Shown here: in pieces, positions 18,101-27,576 of the stretch
Numbering within the stretch: position 1 is the stretch's first letter
Layout: each line of letters opens with the position of its first letter
Assembly: GCA_964200075.2 (NCBI GenBank)
Contig: CAXNAA020000064.1
Location: 1 to 30,323 of the forward strand
Source: Sphacelaria rigidula
Lineage: Eukaryota; Phaeophyceae; Sphacelariales
Direction: 5' to 3'
Length of the DNA stretch: 30,323 bases
Notes under the pieces: generated by a model
Databases searched by the model: none
Seen by the model: only the letters and a program-made list of their open reading frames with translations
Told to the model about the DNA's origin: nothing
Translations under genes and position numbers: made by a program

Positions 18101-21100
18101 AGCCTGGAGTTCGATACACCTTGTTATGGTGTATGCTGTGGTACCAATCGACGTCATACTCACCTGGCGTTGGCAATTGAAATGCAATTTCGGTGCTTGG
18201 TTTGTTATCAGGAAGGAGGCTCATGTGGCAGGGTCACCAGCACTGTATCTACGCCGTAACATACTAAGTGCTATACCTATATAGTGAGGAATGAGAACCC
18301 CAACAGAGGTGTATGTCCTCTCCCGTTCCAGGCGCTCATCGAAGCTCGGGCAAATATTAACGCTCAAGATATGGAGTCGCTCACACCCCTCATGAGAGCT
18401 GTGCGGAATCACCGTGTCGATGTAATGGACATGCTCCTCAGCCATGGCGCTTCGACGAATCTAGTGAGCAATCAAAGTACGGCGCTGAGCATGGCAATCG
18501 AGCTCGGGTTTGTCGATGGTATCGTATCACTACTCTCTTTTGGGGCGTCTTCATGCGCGGGGTTTGAGAACAAAGGCGGGTCGGCCATTTGCTATTGTGC
18601 GCTGACGGGACGATTGCACTTGATCCCCATGATCCTGCAAGTTGCTGATACATCGATTGACTCGAAGGGAAGCGATGGTTGCAGCGCACTCTATGTAGCC
18701 GTACTTCAGGGTAACACAGCGGCCGTGACATTTCTTCTCGGCAACGGCGCTGCGGCGAATCAATCAGACACTTTTGGCAACACAGCTCTTCTGCGCAGTG
18801 TTGAAATGAAAGCAGCCGACTGCGAAATCGTACGGGCTTTGATCGAGCATGGTGCCTCCGTGACCCAGAGCAACGCGGATGGGATGTCTCCCCTCGACAC
18901 TGTTGCCGAGACAGATGATTCTCGCAAGGCCGAGATGTTGCTTGCTGCCATGGCTTCGACCGCCGAGTGCAGGGGCATGGTAGAATCGGCGCTCCGCCTG
19001 GCACTCGAGGCTGGCTCCTTCGAGACCGCGAGGGTGTTGATACAGTTTGCGGTCAACTTTCACACTGGGGTACTCAAGGAAATCGATGCCATGGGAATCG
19101 CGATTTCTCGAGCCGACCTCAGAATGATGGATTTCTTGCTGGACAGTGAGGAAGCTGGCGGCGAAATCTCAGTAAATTCTCGTTCAGGCCACCAATTATA
19201 CTCACTACTCCATTGGGCCATCGTTAAAAAGCACAACAACGTCCTTGAGCACTTGCTCCAGAAACCTAATCTCTTGGTGGATATTCGGGACGTCAGTGGA
19301 GGTACACCGCTGCATCTGGCCTCTTTTACGCTTAATGCTGAGGCAGCGACAGCTTTGCTGGAAGCGAGGGCGAACGTGAACGCAAGAAACGAGGACGGAA
19401 TCACTCCACTGTCACTTGCTACTCAACGTGGGCATTCACGCAGGGTGGGATCTGCCAGTACCAGGACCCTCCGAATGATGGAGATACTGTTGGACCGAGG
19501 GGCTTCCCCGGGGGCAGGCAAGTAATTGACCTAACTGCTTTACTTCGTTTTCCAAGCATTGTCGAAACTGCTGCTGCGGAGGGGAAATAGGGGAAACAGT
19601 GGTCTGTGGGCGATACCAAAAATTTCGTGTCGTTGATCGTAGCCAGCATCGTATATGATTTCCTACTGTAGTCCTCCTGGGTGCTCGCCGGCGATGCGGT
19701 ACAGTAGACAGTAGCCTGGCCACTGGTGGTTGGTCGTGACCAAAGGAATCCGCAAAATACTGTCGCGAAAGGCAGTGCTGTGCTTTAGGTCAGCAAACTT
19801 TGCCAATCAAGATAATCTCCCCGTGATAACGTTCATCATTTGGAAAAATCTGTGCTACACCGTCAACTTGTCTCGATTTTCTCTGGCATACTGGTGGGTG
19901 CGGCGCTGGTACAGAGCTGTACCACCTTCAAATCAAGAGGCAAACCGCTTGGTTGAAAATAGGGAAGGTGTATCAAATATCAAGGTACATGTTCCCGCGA
20001 AGGCGGTGTTGGGCGTCACCGCACAACTACCATGCACATAATTCGCAACAGCATCAAGGCATACTACCACCTCGCGTCCTCCTTGGCACAGGTGGCGAGA
20101 AAGCTTTAACACCTCTACACGTCGCCGCTCAACATGGGAACGTCGAATGCGCGAATCTTCTCCTGCGTAAGGGATCTCTGCCTGGCCACTGCTTCAATGA
20201 CCTCGGGGAGACCCCGCTGCACGCTGCGTGCTATCATGAACGCGTGGAGGTCGTGAGGCTACTCTTACCTTTGTGAGACGTTCGAAGATGTAGGACCCCG
20301 AAGAAGGACCGTCTTGCGGGGAAAGGATGGCTTGCATGTCGGCAGTGAATCGAAACGTATGTACGGTAGATGAAGTAGATGCAGCGATCATCGTCGCCCT
20401 AACAATAGATGTATGACAGTCGCTTGTTAGTGCCCAGATGGACGTTGGCTTGAATTTGCCTCCCCTGGAGTTCCATACATCCCAACAGTACGTCCATGGT
20501 ATGTGATCGCCTGCGTCTAACCATACTTTTCCGATCTCACGTACTGCCAGACTTACGCCGAAGCAAATAGATAAACACAAGAAAGGCGGCGAGACGGGGC
20601 TCTTGATGGCAATCCGTGACGGAAACGAAGAGATCGTCGATTTGGTGAGTATACACTCCTGGGGTTGTTAGTGCTATTGAGAAAGGCTAGACTGAGGTTG
20701 TGTCGTGTCTTGAAGCTGTGCATTACTCCACCCTAACTGCGCCAGAACATCACACAGAGAACAAATAGAGTATCATAGAGCAACACGGGATTTGCTATGT
20801 GAGTGATCAGGATTTCACTGCTATTTTTTCTTACTCCCTCACGAACACCGTTCCGTTCAACCCCTAACCATTCACTGTACCGTCTTGTAGCATGAAGGTG
20901 CCAGAAAACGGATCTGAAAATTGTTCATACATCAAGGATCCTAAGCAAAGCACTGTATCCCGGTAGCAATAGTAGCCGGCATTTGGGTCTGTATTCTCGA
21001 TTGAAAGCGGTTTTGTCAGGTATTCATTTCCCAAGACTTGAGGTTGTAAGACGGTTCACGTTTGATCCCAAATTTGACGATCAAGATATATGTCTGTACG

Positions 21101-24100
21101 CAACACAAATCCTGTCCAAATACCGTTCCTATGATCAATTTCGAACGACTGATCGGCTAGCCAATCGTCGAGGGTCCTATGAAGATGCAGCACCTGGTTC
21201 TCGCCCTTTGACACTGTTGCTCAACCGAACCAATCTCGATCCTTATGGTGAACTATTCCATGGTTCATCTTCATGATTTCTAACCCTTGATTGCGCTGCA
21301 GCCAAAAAATATGTGTTTTGGACCAAATACGGACAAAAAAGAACACCTGGAAAACGACTTTTGACTCCGTGTTTGCCCCGAAAATACGAAGCTAGGAAAG
21401 CGTCATGTAAATAAACCACTTTTTGTACCAGTGTTTACCGATCCTCAAATTTGCGGGTGAAGTGGGGAGCCGTCTGCGAAAAAAGCCGATAGAGGGAATT
21501 CAGTATGTGAAAGTTGACTGCTGCACATTTTATCGAGCTTTTCAAATTACAACATCTCGCGCTATTGAACTGCATCTTCACACCATATCATAATGCACTT
21601 ATTCGACTATACGGAACGGCGAACTCATTGCAGTTGCTCAAGCACGGCGCAAGCCCTCGAGCACGTGGAGCAGATGGAATGCATCCGTTGTCTTGTGCAG
21701 CTTGCCAGCTCTCCACGTCTTGCTCAGCTTCCATTGTCCGCTCTCTTCTATCTTCCGGAGCCGACCCAGGTGGGATAAGTCGGAATATTTCTCACAAAAA
21801 AGTTCCTTTCATGGATGCGCCGACCAGCAACTGTGATCGAATATGCTCAGCCTTTCTAATCTCCTTGTGTCACCTGTCTTTTCCTGTTTTGTCCTTTATT
21901 ATCTTCTCTCTTCCTTTCTTTTGGTGTACACTTTTGACAGACCTGACGTTTGTTGTTTGTTTGTTTGTTTTCCTTTCTTTCGTTTCTCTTCCCGTTGAAC
22001 TCGGGGGAGCTATTTCTCACCGGTTTTCGTGGCGTCTATCTTCATATTTTTTCTTTATTTTGGTAATGTGTCTGGTAAGGAATANNNNNNNNNNAGCCTA
22101 CGTCTGTGACCACGGGTTTGCGAGATCGGACTAATGTGCGTAAGGAATAATGATAATAATAGTCATGAACGAGGATGATGTAAAATATCGTGCAGGACGA
22201 GTAGCATCAACCATGTTGGGACTGCGGAGTATTGTCATGGCCAATCAGAGGAATAGTGTCTAATGGCGTATGTTATGCGAGTACAATATATTTGCAGCAC
22301 GGACAACCGAGCTGCCCCTCACCCTCCGTCGTTCAGTCTGGTTTGGTGCTGCTGTCACCGTACCTTACTCTGGGGGCTTGCATAAGTGTGTGTGGTGAGT
22401 GCGTGTGTGAGGTATTGAGTGAGAGAGATTGAGTGTGGGTTATTCTGTGACAGAGTCAGATTGATTGAGAGAAACTGAGAGAGTACGCAGGGTTTGACCA
22501 AGAGATAATCAAAGCGTTATACACTATCGTTCTTTGCCGTGAACAAGGCTACTGACTTCCGTTCACGCACGTCTGGGTTGTGTGGGCGACTACCCCCGCA
22601 TCAGAGCGGCTTCTCGAACTGTACGATGAAATCCTTGGTCGTTGTTATTGTCCAGATCGACACCGCGTTTTGACTATAGGCAGAAAAGCACTGGCAGGTA
22701 ATGTTTTCATATGGCTGAATTTCACGCGACTACGCTGGAGGAAGGTGGATGGGAAGTCTGTGAGGGTTCTGGCAATAAACCGTTACTCCTACAAGTACTC
22801 ACGTTGGTGGTCTTTGTTTTCGGTACGTATGCAATAATGTAGTATCGATATATAGGTACAGCTAGTACGGGTAATTCTGTGCTCGTGCCTAGCAGCTGTT
22901 TGTGTTACGATATGCATTCAATATGACCAAGATTTTCACCCACGGAAAGATGAAAACTTTGAGGCCAACGGGTTAAAGTTGCTCCTGCGGCGATGTAGGG
23001 CACGCAGCTAGGTACATGTACCTGTTTTTCTGTACCCCTGAAACATCACTTTGTTCGCAATCCACACTATCTCGTGCAGGTATCTTTGACGACGAGGGGG
23101 TACAGCCCATACACCGTGCCTGTACATTTGCTGAGGGTGATGGAGGGGTGCTCCGAGCGTTGCTCGACGATCCCAGGGTTTCTGTCAACAATCCGTGCCC
23201 AGGCAAGTACGTGAGGCTGATGGAATCGCATCTACTTTCTTCCGCTGCTGCGTATCGCGTGTTTCGCTGTTTCGTGGTGGAAACGCTGCTCCATCATTGC
23301 GATGTACTTCGGAGTAGTATTTCTACTAATGAGCCAAAGACTAGGTGCTAACGGTAGCTGATACGGCACATTTCCCTACAATAACAACAACGAGGTCGCA
23401 GCAACATTATCCTTCCCCCGCCCTGATTATCACGTGGAACATACCCGCACTCCGCGTAAAATCACTCAGGTTACCACTTTGCCCTTCCAATTCACCTCGC
23501 GGCATGGTGTGGCGGTCATAGTGCGGTGCGGGTTTTGACATCAGTGAAAGGTTGCTTGCTGGAGGAAAGGGCAGCCAAAGATCGGTATGTATTACATTTG
23601 CGGCGCGGACGTGAAAGGCAGAGGGCGGGAGCATTAGTAGTTCTACATTATACGACCATGCAGCAGGGTGTTGGCAGTAATGTCTATCGCTCGGCGTGCG
23701 TTTTCGATACAGTATATGGCTTGCCATGTTCACTCCTAAAATACATTGCTCCCCAGGCGGTGATCCGGAATGATGGAACACAGCTCTATGGACAACTTAC
23801 ACTACCCGGCATGCAAATGCGGGGCCAAGAGTCTAGAAGATGTTCACGCCGCGTCCACAGTCCCAGCCAATCGATAATAATCCGGTTTTTCCCCAGAACG
23901 CTAGGCCTAGATACTGAAGTTGACCGAGAGGACAACGATTGGTCAGACTCAAGACGGCGCTCCAAACGTTTTTTCACCGTTACTTTTCCAGGCGCACCCC
24001 TTTAGCAACTGCAGTGGGAAAAGGTCACACGGAGAGTGTACGCGCACTGCTGGAGGCAGGAGCTAAACTGGACGTACTGGCTTATGACGACACTGGCAAC

Positions 24101-24211
24101 GTCATGTCGCTTGTCCACGAGGCTGTCTTCAGGGGTCACGGAGACATATGCCGCCTTCTGCTACAAGCCATGGCCATGGAACGCAAAGTTTCACGCCTCC
24201 GTGACACTTGA
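14994..24211 (+). CDS. Ankyrin-repeat protein, nine exons, about 1237 aa
   Basis: Exons: 14994-15147, 15776-17272, 17767-17885, 18332-19517, 20092-20272, 20551-20644, 21634-21769, 23080-23206, 23992-24211. All phases agree and the total (3714 nt) is a whole number of codons ending in TGA. The product is a near-continuous string of ankyrin repeats, about 25-30, with motifs such as GYTAVHIAALRGEVGVMASL, RAPLHIAACQGYYDVVRLLI, GRTPLHIAVSTGHTDIVRVI and ALTPLHVAAQHGNVECANLL. No other domain, signal peptide or membrane segment is seen. Ankyrin stacks bind other proteins; the partner cannot be inferred. Introns are 278-1310 bp; intron 4 uses a GC donor. ATG 14994 was chosen because the first repeat follows directly; ATG 14907, in frame, would add 29 residues. 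The 3' end may be disturbed (see finding). Confidence 0.85.
15148..15775 (+). other. Ankyrin gene intron 1 (628 bp)
   Basis: It contains the second 214-bp element at 15195-15408. The rest (15414-15775) has no recognisable coding sequence, although a short missed exon is possible because the joined repeat is a few residues shorter than the consensus. Confidence 0.6.
15195..15408 (+). mobile_element. 214-bp TIR element with TTAGGG array, copy 2
   Basis: Same length and orientation as copy 1, with a perfect 37-bp inverted repeat at the ends and a perfect 5-bp duplication gctga (15190-15194 and 15409-15413). The telomeric array (15256 onward) has decayed: three perfect TTAGGG units among variants TTGGGG, TTAGTG and TTATGG. 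The different duplication shows an insertion independent of copy 1. Confidence 0.9.
15776..17272 (+). CDS. Ankyrin gene exon 2 (largest exon)
   Basis: Acceptor gtcgcag|GT, donor GTTG|gtgagt. It encodes residues 53-550, about 13 repeats including NGETALHVAVKAAH, NGATALHEAVLRRN, GYTAVHIAALRGEV, RTPMHLAVLNEHVSVV and GRTPLHIAVSTGHTDIV. A longer acidic loop (YEKRRIVGAIEEEELDRSG) interrupts one repeat. Confidence 0.9.
17273..17766 (+). other. Ankyrin gene intron 2 (494 bp)
   Basis: Donor gtgagt, acceptor cactttcag. It carries the second copy of the 42-bp dyad minisatellite. Confidence 0.8.
17525..17720. repeat. 42-bp minisatellite with internal dyad, copy in ankyrin intron 2
   Basis: Four units in the ggataagttataccgtataa class, each ending in a pyrimidine-rich half tttccact. 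The second unit contains the 17-bp near-palindrome agttataccgtataact (17575-17591). It is the same family as 12205-12374, inverted. Confidence 0.75.
17767..17885 (+). CDS. Ankyrin gene exon 3
   Basis: Residues 552-590. The acceptor join gives LSGHVG-VTKMLLHEFDADPD, an uninterrupted repeat helix pair. Donor CAG|gtacga, phase 0. Confidence 0.85.
18332..19517 (+). CDS. Ankyrin gene exon 4
   Basis: Residues 591-985, about 11 repeats (ALIEARANINAQD, LTPLMRAVRNHRVDVMDMLL, ALYVAVLQGNTAAVTFLL, GTPLHLASFTLNAEAATALL). Acceptor ccgttccag|GCG. The exon ends ...GCAG with donor gcaagt, so this is a GC-AG intron. Using the nearby GT (19522) would break the phase. Confidence 0.85.
20092..20272 (+). CDS. Ankyrin gene exon 5
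   Basis: Residues 987-1045. Acceptor ggcacag|GT, GEKALTPLHVAAQHGNVECA and GETPLHAACYHERVEVVRLL, donor TT|gtgaga. Confidence 0.88.
20551..20644 (+). CDS. Ankyrin gene exon 6
   Basis: 94 nt. Acceptor actgccag|A completes a Leu codon. It encodes LTPKQIDKHKKGGETGLLMA and RDGNEEIVDL, donor TTG|gtgagt. Confidence 0.8.
20645..21633 (+). other. Ankyrin gene intron 6 (989 bp)
   Basis: Between gtgagt and cattgcag. An open frame at 20983-21276 resembles no family I know and does not continue the repeats. Nothing else is recognised. Confidence 0.65.
21634..21769 (+). CDS. Ankyrin gene exon 7
   Basis: LLKHGASPRARGADGMHPLS followed by SIVRSLLSSGADP. Acceptor cattgcag (few pyrimidines), donor CCAG|gtggga. 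The join IVDL-LLKHGA restores a canonical repeat helix. Confidence 0.78.
21770..23079 (+). other. Ankyrin gene intron 7 (1310 bp as assembled)
   Basis: It contains a 10-N gap (22085-22094), a T-rich stretch with TTTG repeats before it and GT/GA-rich low complexity at about 22380-22490. Its true length is unknown because of the gap. Confidence 0.6.
22085..22094. other. Assembly gap (10 N)
   Basis: Ten N bases. A fixed-size run of this kind is commonly a scaffold gap of unknown size. Confidence 0.95.
23080..23206 (+). CDS. Ankyrin gene exon 8
   Basis: Acceptor ctcgtgcag|GT, then IFDDEGVQPIHRACTFAEGD and VLRALLDDPRVSVNNPCPG. The donor GGCAA|gtacgt was preferred over gcaagt three bases earlier because only it gives the phase needed by exon 9. 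Confidence 0.8.
23992..24211 (+). CDS. Ankyrin gene exon 9 (last recognised)
   Basis: Acceptor acttttccag|G. RTPLATAVGKGHTESVRALL and VHEAVFRGHGDICRLLLQ are two repeats, then ERKVSRLRDT and TGA. Another frame resumes an ankyrin-like VVHAAAGNGRAKV at about 24225-24263, so this stop may not be the ancestral end. Confidence 0.75.
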
Positions 24212-25114
24212 CCTGCATCTATCTGTGGTTCATGCTGCAGCCGGCAACGGACGTGCAAAAGTTTGAAAGGAAAGAGCAAGACAGTGAATTTCGCTTGAAG
24301 CTTCGTGATCAGCTCAGCAAGTATTCAACGAGTCGATTCAGTAGGAGGAGAAAGTCTTGGAAACATTCCCCCTAACTCGTCGACAGAAGGGTTGCGTCTC
24401 TCAGGCTCCCTTTGCAAGACAGGCTATTGGTATTGAGTCATTGATGAATGGTGTGAAACTGGTTATGTACCGTTGGATATATGATGATGGTGATGAGTGC
24501 ATCCTCTCTGGCTATTGGTGATGGGTTGGACAAAGGGTGGTCTATTGATGTTCCGCGAATACTTGAGTACATCATCGTGTGCATGGCAGCTCGTAGCGTT
24601 TGATGCGACAAAATATTGGGGTGCCTAATTGATCGGATATCCTCGAGTTACCTACCTGTGTTGACATGTTGGTGTCCTCCACATCGCACACAGTGACATA
24701 GTCATTGGAAGAACCACACCTAGAGTTCAGACAGACTGGTCACATCTGGGATCGAAGGAAGTGCGTTGCTGATCTTTCGAAAGCTTTGACGTATCATGTT
24801 CGGTATAGCGGGGCGTTTACAGTAGAGTTTGCTGAAATGCACCTAAGCGACGGGGTTATATTTCTTGTGTATATAGTTTTGGGTGAGCATGGAGCACATG
24901 TACGATCAGAGCGGGTTTCGCTGCTGATAAATGCACGGGATAATGCCCGGTTCGGACGAATCAGATTTCATACGGGTTGACTGCCCATGAATGTTGAATG
25001 CGACTCAAATACCAAAGAGTCATCCGGTATGAATCGCGGATGGTGAAGTTGTATGTTCAAGGTCATATCGCCCGAATCGCGGACCGGTAATGTGTATACT
25101 TCAAGTAGTATCAG

Positions 25115-25500
25115 ACGAATCAAGAGTGCAAAATATGTACGAATCACACTTCCTGTATAATTATTGGGTGGAAAACGTGTACACTTCATTCGTCTTGCAT
25201 GAATCGAAGGTGGGGAATATGTACGTACGATTCATGCTGTATGGACGGAGATAGGAAAACATGTGCGCTCGATTCACCTCGTACGGATGGAAGACGGAGA
25301 ATATGCACGTATGATTCATGCTGCATGAATGGAAATTGAGAAACATGTACGTGTGATTCACCTCGTATGAATGGAAGGGGAGATATATGTACGCTTCATT
25401 TACCTCGTATGAAATGAAGGTGGAAAACATGTCCATGGTTCATGCTCACGAACGCAAGGTGGAGAACACGTACATTACTCGCGTGATTCACGCTGTATAT
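25115..25500. repeat. 42-bp minisatellite array, left
   Basis: Units read gaatggaaggtggggaacat plus gtacgtatgattcatgctgcat with many substitutions. Units ending ...catgctgcat alternate with units ending ...cacctcgtat, so the true repeat is an 84-bp dimer. Confidence 0.75.
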
Positions 25501-25520
25501 CAATCATAGGAAAACAAACA

Positions 25521-25807
25521 GCTAGGAGAATCGCTCTAGGCGCGCAGATGCGTGTTGTGCCATGCTGTCCCGTACTGTCCGCGGACTGCAGAGTACGCTG
25601 CCGGAGTTTTCCCGAAAACTCCCGCGAGCATGCGAAGACAACTCGTGCTGGTGCTGTGTTCTTCGCAAGTGTTCGTGAAATTCCATATCGTATGTTCAGG
25701 TCAACTGTACCACAGAACACATGAAACCACTAAGGCTGTCAACAGCATAGGTCGGGGAGGGAAAACTGGCTAGAAAAAGCGCTCTAGGCATGCAGACGCG
25801 TGTGTTG
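25521..25807 (+). repeat. Direct repeat pair with a hairpin between the arrays
   Basis: gctaggagaatcgctctagg followed by cgcgcagatgcgtgt (25521) recurs at 25769 as gctagaaaaagcgctctagg followed by catgcagacgcgtgt. Between them, near 25602-25621, ggagttttcccgaaaactcc is a hairpin with an 8-bp stem. Confidence 0.6.
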
Positions 25808-25949
25808 CACTACCATAGTTGACGTGTTCTGTGTGAGTACAAAAATTGAAATTGGGTTTATTGAATTTCGATCTTGAGGGGTTCGCGGCCTGTACGCTCT
25901 TTTTTGCCTACCCATCTGCAAAAGGGCCGCGCCACCGAAGATTTGCGCT

Positions 25950-26340
25950 CCACGAAATGACAGGTGGGAAACAAAATGTTCACAAGATTTTTTATCATAT
26001 GAACAGAAGGTGGAGAACATGTACGCACGATTCGCGCTGCATAAGTGAAAAGTGGCAAGCATGTACACTTTATCCATATTGTATGAATGGAAGGTCGGGA
26101 ACATGTACGTATGATACATGCCGCATGAATGGAACGTGGGAAACATGTACGCTTGATTCGTCTCGTATGAAAGGAAGGCGGGGAGCATGTACGTATGATT
26201 CATGTTGCATGAACGGAAAATGGGGAATATGTGCACTCGGTTCATCTCGTATGAGTGGAAGGTGGGGTACGTGTGCCCATGATGCTGAAAGGGAAATTGG
26301 GAAACATGTTTATATGATTCACGGATTACGAATGGAGGGT
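25950..26340. repeat. 42-bp minisatellite array, right
   Basis: Seven or more consecutive units alternating ...ctgcat and ...ctcgtat ends, in the same orientation as the left array. Since 42 is a multiple of three, both strands stay open through the units, reading MNGRWGTCTYDSCR-like peptides on plus and MNHTYMFPTFHSYE-like peptides on minus. Confidence 0.78.
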
Positions 26341-26934
26341 GGGACACGTGTACCTTTGACAGTGTACCGCACGAATCACGAAATGGAATGTGTACAGTCA
26401 AGGTGGTGTCGTGCGAATCACGAACCCAAAAAAGGTACAAATCTTGATTTGTGTACGAATTGTTTGATCGATTCGTCCGAATGTTGAATATGAGTCGAAT
26501 CACGATTTTATTCGTCCGAACCGTGGAATAATGTGTGATTAAGATGGCCCGATGCCTTGGCTCTCTGCGTTATCCTGTATTTTTCATGCTCACCATAGAG
26601 CGTACAAACAACCCATTGAATAATATAACCAAAGGAGGTTGCGCCTGTTTCTCAACAGCGCTCCCGTCTGTCTCTCCATTGTTCGGTTACAGGTTGGGCC
26701 TTTCGCAGCAAAATGTTGTTGATCTGAAGGTGACGACACGGTGGCAGCAAAACCGCACTATCAAGCGCACATCAGACGCCGCAACACTGGAAGCCATATG
26801 GCATACTGTAACAAACATACATTGCACGCCGTGCTACACGTATCCTGTAGGACAAATTCCCCCTTGTCCACATTGGTGGACTGGACAGCGTACACGATTA
26901 CGTGCGGGGCAGTCACGCAATAAGACAAGCGAGT

Positions 26935-27576
26935 TCACACGTTTGACGTCCGATACGCTAACAAAAGAGCGTTCTCGGGAGTGACCTTCCTTTCCACAAA
27001 ATGCACTAGGTCACACGTCAATCGCAGTTTCTCCTGGACAAACCACACCCTGCCCCGGTCCAGCAACCGTTTGCACTCACGGGCGGCCTTGGCCTTGGCC
27101 GCATGACTAAGCGCGGGAAATGGACCGGGCCCCTCCTCCGCCTCTTTGTGACTCGACCCGCTCGATCCTATGTGCGACTCGCTCCCATCTTCACGAGCTT
27201 CTTCGGCGTTTGTTTTTTCGTCATTCCAATGCCCCTTTCGGTTGTTCTGTAAATTTTGGTCGCCAAGGTTATATCCAGTTTTCTCCTCGTCCGATACAGC
27301 AGGTCGGTGAGGCTCGAATGGTGACAACGTTAATTCCTCTTGTTTTCCCGGTGTTGTCACTGCTTCTTTCGACCCGGCAGAGGTGGCTGTTGTTGCCACT
27401 TTGGCGCCAACTTCGGATGGCTGCGTATGAATACTTGCGTCTTTCTCGGGAATTTCCGCTGCTGCGCTGGAATCGGTCTCGGTTGATCCTTTTGTGCTCG
27501 CCGCACTCAGTATGGCCTCTTGGCTGATCCAAGCGGAGATGCGGCGCATGGCGTCGAAATCTCTTGCGGTGAAACC
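26935..27576 (-). CDS. TRM13: TRM13 last exon
   Basis: 213 codons and TGA. It starts at GGT after acceptor cctcgcag, not at the in-frame ATG farther upstream. Conserved blocks sit at both ends (GFTARDFDAMRRISAWISQE and the CKRLLDRGR...TPENALLLAYR tail). The middle is hydrophilic and probably disordered. Confidence 0.85.
   Translation of the reverse strand, partial: GFTARDFDAMRRISAWISQEAILSAASTKGSTETDSSAAAEIPEKDASIHTQPSEVGAKVATTATSAGSKEAVTTPGKQEELTLSPFEPHRPAVSDEEKTGYNLGDQNLQNNRKGHWNDEKTNAEEAREDGSESHIGSSGSSHKEAEEGPGPFPALSHAAKAKAARECKRLLDRGRVWFVQEKLRLTCDLVHFVERKVTPENALLLAYRTSNV

Larger units (their letters stand above)
24948..26523. repeat. 1.58-kb minisatellite block with inverted ends
   Basis: cggttcggacgaat at 24948-24961 is exactly inverted at 26510-26523. 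Between them are two arrays of a degenerate 42-bp unit (about 25115-25500 and 25950-26340) separated by about 450 bp of other sequence. I cannot find a convincing target duplication, so calling it a transposable element is tentative. Confidence 0.6.
24212..26934. other. Convergent intergenic region, ankyrin gene to TRM13
   Basis: 24212-24947 holds no recognised gene. It has a possible ankyrin continuation near 24225 and an open frame 24705-24980 without recognisable family. 24948-26523 is the minisatellite block. 26524-26934 is the 3' flank of TRM13. Confidence 0.65.

Noticed and set aside
20983-21276. 97-aa frame within ankyrin intron 6
   Set aside because: Not ankyrin-like, no splice sites that keep phase with exons 6 and 7, no family recognised.
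25784-26503. 239-aa minus and 213-aa plus frames made of 14-residue repeats
   Set aside because: Both come from a 42-bp minisatellite whose unit is a multiple of three; no start context, no non-repeat domain, and both strands equally open.
24948-26523. CRISPR-like array
   Set aside because: Units are contiguous degenerate tandem repeats with no unique spacers, and the host is eukaryotic.
26535-26984. 149-aa plus-strand frame overlapping the TRM13 3' end
   Set aside because: No recognisable domain; overlaps a well-supported minus-strand C-terminus.
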